This document shows, piece after piece, positions 32,403-36,875 of a stretch of DNA of 36,875 nucleotides. This stretch comes from Calditrichota bacterium. Its GTDB lineage: Bacteria; Electryoneota; AABM5-125-24; Hatepunaeales; Hatepunaeaceae. The position numbers and the translations under genes were made by a program. Location of the stretch: contig VGIQ01000011.1 in the NCBI GenBank assembly GCA_016867835.1, forward strand, positions 1-36,875, in the 5' to 3' direction. The notes under the pieces were generated by a model. That model ran no database searches. It was not told where the DNA came from and saw nothing but the letters and a program-made list of their open reading frames with translations. Position 1 is the stretch's first letter. Each line of letters starts with the position of its first letter.

Positions 32403-33458
32403 ATGTCGGAAGTCGGAATCGTCGGTTACGGGGCTTACATTCCCCGTTACCGTATCAAATTGGAGTCGATTGCCGCCGTCTGGGGCGCGGACGCCGAGAG
32501 TTACAAACGAGGGCTGATGCTCTACGAGAAGTCCGTCCCCGGCCTCGATCAAGACACAATCACAATGTCGATTGAGGCGTCGCGCTATGCTCTGAAGCGG
32601 GCCGGCATCACCGGTCGCCAGGTCGGCGCCGCCTATGTCGGATCGGAGTCGCATCCCTATGCTGTGAAGCCGACCGGGACGGTGCTGACTGAAGCCATCG
32701 GCGCAACGCCGGAGGTTCACAGTGCGGACTTCGAGTTCGCCTGCAAGGCTGGCACTGAAGCGATGTATGTTGCCTATGCCCAGGTCAAAGCCGGGCTTAT
32801 CGACTACGGCATCGGCTGTGGAGCCGACACCTCGCAGGGCGCTCCCGGCGATGCCCTTGAATACTCGGCTTCGGCGGGCGCGGCGTCGTTCGTTTTCGGC
32901 CGGACCAACGTCATCGCGACGGTCGATCTGACCTACTCGTTCATGACCGATACCCCCGACTTCTGGCGGCGGGAGCATCAGTTCTATCCGCAGCATGGGG
33001 GGCGCTATACCGGCGAACCGGCCTACTTCAGGCACACCCTCGGTGCCGCCAGGGGCATTATGGAAAAAGCCGGGACGAAGCCTGCCGACTTCCGGTTCGT
33101 CGTCTTTCACCAGCCGAACGGCAAGTTCCCAACCGAAGCGGGGAAGAAACTCGGCTTTATCAAGGAACAGTGGGAGACCGGGCTCTTGACGCCATGGCTT
33201 GGCAACACCTATTCGGGCGCGTCTCCGATCGGGCTCACGGCGATCCTCGACATTGCGAGTCCGGGAGACCGCATACTGATGGTTTCGTTCGGATCGGGCG
33301 CCGGTTCGGATGCGTTCATTTACACCGTAACCGACCAGATCAATGGCAAGCCGCAAATGGCGCCCCTGACCCGGCCGCAACTCGACGAGAACAAGTTCTA
33401 CATCGACTACGGCCGTTATGCCAAATTCCGGGGCAAGATCATCCGCAACGAGAAGTAA
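32403..33458 (+). CDS. Hydroxymethylglutaryl-CoA synthase, archaeal type
   Basis: Condenses acetyl-CoA with acetoacetyl-CoA to HMG-CoA, second step of the mevalonate route. 351 residues, the length of archaeal HMG-CoA synthases and clearly shorter than eukaryotic or Gram-positive MvaS. The catalytic triad can be placed as Glu82 (VGSESHPYAVKPT), Cys114 (DFEFACKAGTEA) and His236 (VVFHQPNGKFP); the C-terminus has SFGSGAGSDAFIYTV and a FYIDYGRYAKFRGKII-like tail typical of archaeal proteins. The start is ATG 32403 with AGGA upstream; the longer upstream frame is not supported. It is followed by an archaeal-type thiolase and a DUF35 protein, as in archaea where the three form one complex. Probable transfer from archaea. 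Confidence 0.93.
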   Translation: MSEVGIVGYGAYIPRYRIKLESIAAVWGADAESYKRGLMLYEKSVPGLDQDTITMSIEASRYALKRAGITGRQVGAAYVGSESHPYAVKPTGTVLTEAIGATPEVHSADFEFACKAGTEAMYVAYAQVKAGLIDYGIGCGADTSQGAPGDALEYSASAGAASFVFGRTNVIATVDLTYSFMTDTPDFWRREHQFYPQHGGRYTGEPAYFRHTLGAARGIMEKAGTKPADFRFVVFHQPNGKFPTEAGKKLGFIKEQWETGLLTPWLGNTYSGASPIGLTAILDIASPGDRILMVSFGSGAGSDAFIYTVTDQINGKPQMAPLTRPQLDENKFYIDYGRYAKFRGKIIRNEK

Positions 33459-33526
33459 GAGGAGCCAAGAGGCACAAAGCAAGCAGTTGTTAATGAAATG
33501 CTGAATCTTCCCTGAACCAGGAACAC

Positions 33527-33557
33527 CATTTAGCATTAGCATTATCATTACCATTAT
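33527..33557 (+). repeat. Short CATTA-type tandem repeat
   Basis: CATTTAG CATTAG CATTAT CATTAC CATTAT run in succession at 33527-33557 in the 153-base gap between the HMG-CoA synthase and thiolase genes. It is a degenerate hexamer repeat, A+T-rich against its surroundings. An AGTTGTTA / TAACAACT inverted pair (33485-33492 and 33577-33584) brackets it. Confidence 0.6.
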
Positions 33558-33611
33558 CGCCGCTGCCCGGTGGTAATAACAACTTTGAACAGGCAATAAA
33601 GGGAGACATCA

Positions 33612-34775
33612 ATGCGTGAAGTCGCCGTCATCGGAGTCGGCATTCACAAATGGGGGGAACTGTGGGACTTGTCGCTGCGCGATATGCACGCGCTGGCGAC
33701 GTCGCGCGCCATAGCCGACGCCGGAATCGATCACATCGACTCGCTCTATGTCGGCTGCATGTCAAGCGGGCTCTTCACGGCGCAGGAGCATCTCGCCTCG
33801 CTGCTCGCCGACAATGCCGGCTTGTTGCCGGTTCCGGCGACCCGGGTCGAGAGCGCCTGTGCTTCGGGAGGACTGGCCTTCCGGCTTGGCTGGATGGAGG
33901 TCGCCTCCGGGCTATCTGACATCGTCCTCGTGAGCGGTGTCGAGAAGATGACCGATGTTACAGGCGAGGAAGCGACCTTTGCCCTTGCGACCGCAGCCGA
34001 TACGGAATATGAGGGCTACCAGGGCGCGACTTTCCCCGGCCTCTATGCGATGATGGCACGGGCGCACATGGAGCGCTATGGCACGACGCTTAGGCAAATG
34101 GCTGCGGTCGCGGTCAAGAGCCATGCCAACGGAGCGCTCAATCCCGATGCTCAGTATCCGTTCACCGTCTCGCTCGATGGTGTACTCAACTCGACAATGG
34201 TCGCCGATCCGCTGAGACTGCTCAACTGCTCGCCGATCACCGACGGGGCGGCGGCGGTCATACTTGCGCCGGCAGAGTGGGCCAGGGCAAATCTGAAGAA
34301 ACGGCCGCTTGTAGTGATCAAAGGTTCGGGTCATGCGACGGACACAATAGCGCTACATTCGCGCAAAGATCTGACATGGCTCGAGGCGACGGAGATCGCG
34401 GGTCAGAAAGCCTACCAAATGGCGGGCGTCGGGCCGTCAGACATCGACTTCGCCGAGGTGCACGACTGCTTCTCGATTGCGGAGATCATGGTTACCGAGG
34501 CGTTGGGATTCTTTGAGCCGGGACAGGGCGGGCCGGCCGCCGAGGCGGGTCAGACCGCGCGGGACGGAGCCAAGCCGATCAACACCTCGGGCGGGCTCAA
34601 GTCGAAGGGGCATCCGGTCGGAGCGACGGGCGTTGCGCAGATCATCGAGGTTGCGCGGCAACTCTGGGGCGAGGCTGGCGGTCGTCAACTCTCGAAGGCG
34701 CGGCGCGGCCTGGCGCAAAACATGGGCGGAACCGGCGGATCGGCGCTGGTGCACATTCTCGAAAGGAAGGACTAA
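33612..34775 (+). CDS. Acetyl-CoA acetyltransferase, archaeal/SCPx-type thiolase
   Basis: Makes acetoacetyl-CoA from two acetyl-CoA for the preceding HMG-CoA synthase. 387 residues. The acyl-carrying Cys is Cys83 in [14 protein letters not shown]; the other active-site residues are His284 in [10 protein letters not shown] and His334 in [10 protein letters not shown]. The C-terminus reads [15 protein letters not shown] in place of the CxG motif of ordinary biosynthetic thiolases, a feature of the archaeal type that works in complex with DUF35. The start is ATG 33612, with GGGAG eight bases upstream. In archaea the thiolase and the synthase share a CoA site held by DUF35 so that the unfavourable first reaction is pulled forward; the same gene order here suggests the same arrangement. 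Confidence 0.93.
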   Translation: MREVAVIGVGIHKWGELWDLSLRDMHALATSRAIADAGIDHIDSLYVGCMSSGLFTAQEHLASLLADNAGLLPVPATRVESACASGGLAFRLGWMEVASGLSDIVLVSGVEKMTDVTGEEATFALATAADTEYEGYQGATFPGLYAMMARAHMERYGTTLRQMAAVAVKSHANGALNPDAQYPFTVSLDGVLNSTMVADPLRLLNCSPITDGAAAVILAPAEWARANLKKRPLVVIKGSGHATDTIALHSRKDLTWLEATEIAGQKAYQMAGVGPSDIDFAEVHDCFSIAEIMVTEALGFFEPGQGGPAAEAGQTARDGAKPINTSGGLKSKGHPVGATGVAQIIEVARQLWGEAGGRQLSKARRGLAQNMGGTGGSALVHILERKD

Positions 34776-34779
34776 TCCT

Positions 34780-35169
34780 ATGAAAATCCGTTCACCGCGT
34801 TACGCGCGGGAGATTCCGCGCCGGTATCGTTACGAAGGTGCGAAGACCACGTCGGGTGAGATCTTTTTCCCGCCGCGAGTCGTCTATCCGGGCGGTGCCC
34901 AGGCTGAGCCTCACACTCTTGCGACGACGGGCAAGGTGATTACCTGGACGGTGCTGCACGTCGCCCCGCCGGAATATACCGATTTGACGCCCTTTGCTTT
35001 AGGGGTAATCGAACTGGATGACGGAGCGCGCATCACGGCGCAAATCGCAGACATCGACCCGAAGGAGGTGCAGTCGGGGATGCGGGTGAAGATCGAGTTT
35101 CGCAAATTGCGCACGGAGGGGGATGAAGGGTTGCTCTGCTACGGGTATAAGGTGGTGCCGGAGCGGTAG
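34780..35169 (+). CDS. DUF35 OB-fold protein of the thiolase / HMG-CoA synthase complex, zinc-ribbon cysteines lost
   Basis: 129 residues. The N-terminal arm IPRRYRYEGAKTTSGEIFFP and the following PPRVVYPGG align with the rubredoxin-like zinc ribbon of archaeal DUF35 proteins, where the family has CxxCG and CPxCG. Here none of those four cysteines is present (Thr, Ser, Tyr and Gly or gaps stand in their places); the only Cys is near the C-terminus in LLCYGYK. The OB-fold part is well kept (GKVITWTVLHVAPPEYTDLT, FALGVIELDDGARI, VKIEFRKL). It should bridge thiolase and synthase in the complex. ATG 34780 has AGGAAGG upstream and lies four bases after the thiolase stop; the longer frame inside the thiolase gene is a shadow. 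Confidence 0.88.
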   Translation: MKIRSPRYAREIPRRYRYEGAKTTSGEIFFPPRVVYPGGAQAEPHTLATTGKVITWTVLHVAPPEYTDLTPFALGVIELDDGARITAQIADIDPKEVQSGMRVKIEFRKLRTEGDEGLLCYGYKVVPER

Positions 35170-35202
35170 AAAAGGGGCGGGGCAGAGGGTGTGGGAATAA
35201 GA

Positions 35203-35229
35203 AACGGGCAGGCGCTTCGCCTGCCCGTT
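35203..35229. terminator. Strong convergent (bidirectional) terminator
   Basis: AACGGGCAGGCG at 35203-35214 and CGCCTGCCCGTT at 35218-35229 form a perfect 12-base stem with a three-base loop CTT. On the + strand it is followed by CTGTTATG, on the - strand by TCTTATTCC, so both sides have moderately U-rich tails. It separates the + strand mevalonate trio from the - strand repeat-protein gene and probably ends transcripts from both. Confidence 0.8.
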
Positions 35230-35296
35230 CTGTTATGCAGCCAATATGCAACCTGTGGCGGCAAGGCTGGCTTGCAGGGGCTGGGAATAACGGGCT

Positions 35297-36205
35297 TCAG
35301 AACCACCCGGTGGCATCGACGTAGCGTGATTGGACTCCGCTGAAATAGATGTCGATGGCGGGACCGTTGCCGTGTCCGGTGGAGTTCGGGACGATAGCGA
35401 CCGCTCCGGTGTCGGAAATGCTGTTTCCGAGCAGAAGGATGCCATTGCCGAGGGTGCGCAGCAGCCCGTTAAAGTCGATCGTCTTCCCCGACCGGCCCAG
35501 GATGACAGTGGAGGTGACGGAATCTCCTCCGATCTTCAAATCCTGGGGACTGACTGCTGTCCCCCCGGAGTTGATTTTCCCGGCTGATGATGTGCTACCG
35601 ACGAAGAGGTCGCCCTGGATGCCAAGATTGGCATCGTTGATGACGTCTTGGCCTGATCGCCCTATCTTTACACCGGCGGTTTGAATTCCAGTTCCGATGT
35701 GCAGAGCTTTGGCCGCGACACCGGTCCCACCGGAATCGATCTTGCCGACATTGTCGGATGGACCAACTGACAAGGTGCCGCTCGCACCGAGGAGGTTGGT
35801 TTTTATCACGACTTTGTAGCCCGATCGACCGATTTCCACATCCGATGTGGAAATGTCAGATCCGATTTTGAGACTCTGTCCGTTCGGATCGCCATTAGCG
35901 TCGATCATTCCGGATCCTTGGAAATTGCCGATCCGAACTTCCTCGATGATCCGCATGTCGCCTTCGACGGTAGTTCGATGATTCAGCTGCCCGATGGAAA
36001 CTTGCGCAGAATCTCCGCCCATACTGAGGGTTCCATTCGTTCCTGCGTTGATTGATCCAAGAAACTCGGACTTTCCCCGCACCTTCAACGCCCGAGCATC
36101 GTCATTGATGCTTGAGTTGATGAACTCCGCGGCGATCGAAGCATTATCGTTGACATTCACATCATCGACACGCAGTATCCGATGATTGACCTCTCCAGAG
36201 ATCAT
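35297..36205 (-). CDS. Repetitive beta-structured protein, phage tail-like or surface protein; possibly disrupted at its 5' end
   Basis: 302 residues from ATG 36205. Composition is rich in Gly, Ser, Thr, Asn and Asp. Three related units of about 55 residues contain LKIGSDISTSDVEIGRSG, LHIGTGIQTAGVKIGRSG and LKIGGDSVTSTVILGRSG, each followed by a VGKIDSGGTG- or AGKINSGGTA-like turn, as in beta-helical fibres or phage tail tip and surface proteins. No enzyme motif is seen. The frame upstream of 36205 is open to a TAG at 36239-36241, two codons after an ATG at 36245-36247 that has a perfect AAAGGAG (36254-36260) six bases before it. The likely ancestral start therefore carries an amber codon at codon 3, making this copy doubtful or re-initiated at 36205. 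Confidence 0.65.
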   Translation of the reverse strand: MISGEVNHRILRVDDVNVNDNASIAAEFINSSINDDARALKVRGKSEFLGSINAGTNGTLSMGGDSAQVSIGQLNHRTTVEGDMRIIEEVRIGNFQGSGMIDANGDPNGQSLKIGSDISTSDVEIGRSGYKVVIKTNLLGASGTLSVGPSDNVGKIDSGGTGVAAKALHIGTGIQTAGVKIGRSGQDVINDANLGIQGDLFVGSTSSAGKINSGGTAVSPQDLKIGGDSVTSTVILGRSGKTIDFNGLLRTLGNGILLLGNSISDTGAVAIVPNSTGHGNGPAIDIYFSGVQSRYVDATGWF

Positions 36206-36253
36206 ATCCTGATCTCTTGTTGAGTCATCTGCATTTCCCTAAGCCATGATTGG

Positions 36254-36260
36254 CTCCTTT
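36254..36260 (-). promoter_or_regulatory. Strong ribosome binding site ahead of a start followed by an amber codon
   Basis: On the - strand AAAGGAG stands six bases before ATG 36245-36247 (ATG GCT TAG). This is the best Shine-Dalgarno match in the region and points to the original start of the repeat-protein gene, 14 codons before ATG 36205 and in the same frame. Confidence 0.6.
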
Positions 36261-36288
36261 GTTAGGGATGTGGTTACGGTGATGAACA

Positions 36289-36875
36289 TTAGTAGGCATA
36301 GGGGCCGCCGTAAACCCCTATGTCAGATCGTGTGCCGTCCGGATCTTGGAGATCCGGGCGCCCTTCATCGACTCCGCGTGAATTGGCGCGTAGTCGGTAA
36401 GATCCCTCTTCGAATGCAGGCTCCACATTCATCAAATTATTCTCGCCCCATCCCGCATTCACCCAGATCCTTCCAGCATTCCAGAGAAGATTGTAATCGG
36501 GAACAAGTAGTTGGCCGTTTATAGCCCGATTAAAAACTGCCCAATCGGATATATTCATAATGATATTGTTGCTCAAGTCACCCCAAGAATGTGCTATTTC
36601 AGGACCATCTCTTAAATTCATGAATAAATTATTTCTTATCAAGGCGTTGTTTTGACCAATAGTCAATCCTCTTTGCTCTTCTCCTGAAGAACCCTGAAAG
36701 ATGCAGTTGACAATACGTGGACTGGCTCCCCCACAAGCAAGCCCATAACATACGAAATCTGATGTGTTCCTAAAGGTCAGTCCCCTTACGAGCATCGTGG
36801 TATCCTGCCCGCCTGTGATCCATGCGGCCGTATAATAGCCAGTTCCATCGAGGATCGTCTCCTCCGGTCCCGACT
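36289..36875 (-). CDS. Right-handed parallel beta-helix protein (5' part beyond the window edge)
   Basis: About 195 residues are visible; the frame is open through the right edge, so the N-terminus is missing. The visible sequence begins GPEETILDGTGYYTAAWITG, runs through LVRGLTFRNTSDFV, CGGASPRIVNCIFQGSS, ALIRNNLFMNL and LSNNIIMNISDWAVFN, and ends with DPDGTRSDIGVYGGPYAY. These stacked asparagine-ladder repeats and the final DPDGTRxDxGxYGGP phrase are typical of secreted pectate-lyase-like or choice-of-anchor beta-helix proteins. The DNA is markedly A+T-rich (40 G+C in the 120 bases 36541-36660) compared with the genes to the left, suggesting transfer. It lies upstream of the repeat-protein gene in the same direction, so the two may be one transcript. 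Substrate unknown. Confidence 0.8.
   Translation of the reverse strand, partial: SGPEETILDGTGYYTAAWITGGQDTTMLVRGLTFRNTSDFVCYGLACGGASPRIVNCIFQGSSGEEQRGLTIGQNNALIRNNLFMNLRDGPEIAHSWGDLSNNIIMNISDWAVFNRAINGQLLVPDYNLLWNAGRIWVNAGWGENNLMNVEPAFEEGSYRLRANSRGVDEGRPDLQDPDGTRSDIGVYGGPYAY

Noticed and set aside
33527-33557. CRISPR-like array
   Set aside because: Units are only 6-7 bases, degenerate and without spacers.
32391-33596. 401-codon frame on the - strand opposite the HMG-CoA synthase gene
   Set aside because: The synthase on the + strand has its full catalytic triad and ribosome site; the antisense frame shows no domain.
36206-36236. Short peptide frame (MQMTQQEIRI, stop overlapping ATG 36205) as a leader peptide
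   Set aside because: Its ATG has no proper ribosome site spacing; the in-frame ATG GCT TAG with AAAGGAG explains the region better as a disrupted start.

Overview
The window is a gene-dense stretch of bacterial chromosome, moderately G+C-rich. From the left edge to about 35.17 kb every gene I can support lies on the + strand; two genes at the right end lie on the - strand. Most neighbouring genes are separated by a few bases or overlap by 4-16 bases, so long co-transcribed, translationally coupled runs are likely. Start codons are unusually mixed: TTG and GTG are common, and one glycosyltransferase appears to start with CTG. The organism is Gram-negative (outer-membrane beta-barrel, lipoprotein) and rod-shaped or elongating (MreBCD, PBP2, RodA). 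The GWxTD-domain protein, the TolB-like lipoprotein and the CT398-type zinc-ribbon protein suggest an uncultured lineage near the FCB/KSB1/Zixibacteria/Latescibacteria group. That placement is inference.

Layout. (1) 1-5.1 kb: housekeeping run xseA (cut by the left edge), xseB, dxs, nadK, ftsY. (2) 5.1-9.5 kb: exported GWxTD protein, S66 LD-carboxypeptidase, purN, purH. (3) 9.6-15.0 kb: the elongasome block mreB-mreC-mreD-mrdA-rodA. (4) 15.1-22.8 kb: small exported TPR-like protein, large M23 envelope peptidase, a small Cys-containing unknown, an eIF2B-alpha-like protein, three glycosyltransferases and folD. (5) 22.95-28.97 kb: beta-propeller lipoprotein, then a poly-gamma-glutamate cluster (capB, capC, pgsW-like, a duplicated-domain exported protein, an outer-membrane barrel). 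(6) 29.0-32.2 kb: tRNA with CAT anticodon (probably Ile2), a long inverted repeat and a terminator, a CT398-like zinc-ribbon protein, RNase P RNA, recJ. (7) 32.4-35.2 kb: an archaeal-type HMG-CoA synthase, thiolase and DUF35 trio, closed by a strong convergent terminator. (8) 35.3-36.9 kb, - strand: a repetitive beta-structured protein with an in-frame amber codon just after its best start site, preceded by an A+T-rich parallel beta-helix protein that runs off the right edge.

How it fits together. Regions 3 and 4 build and remodel the envelope. Region 5 looks like a Gram-negative poly-gamma-glutamate synthesis and export system in which the usual PgsA/CapA is absent locally and two uncharacterised envelope proteins are present. 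Region 7 encodes the first two steps of the mevalonate route in archaeal form, while dxs at the left end encodes the first step of the competing MEP route. The most interesting candidates are the poly-gamma-glutamate locus with its novel partners, the mevalonate trio whose DUF35 protein has lost all zinc-ribbon cysteines, and the CTG and amber-codon anomalies. No gap without a gene exceeds about 300 bases. No CRISPR array, transposase or integrase was seen.
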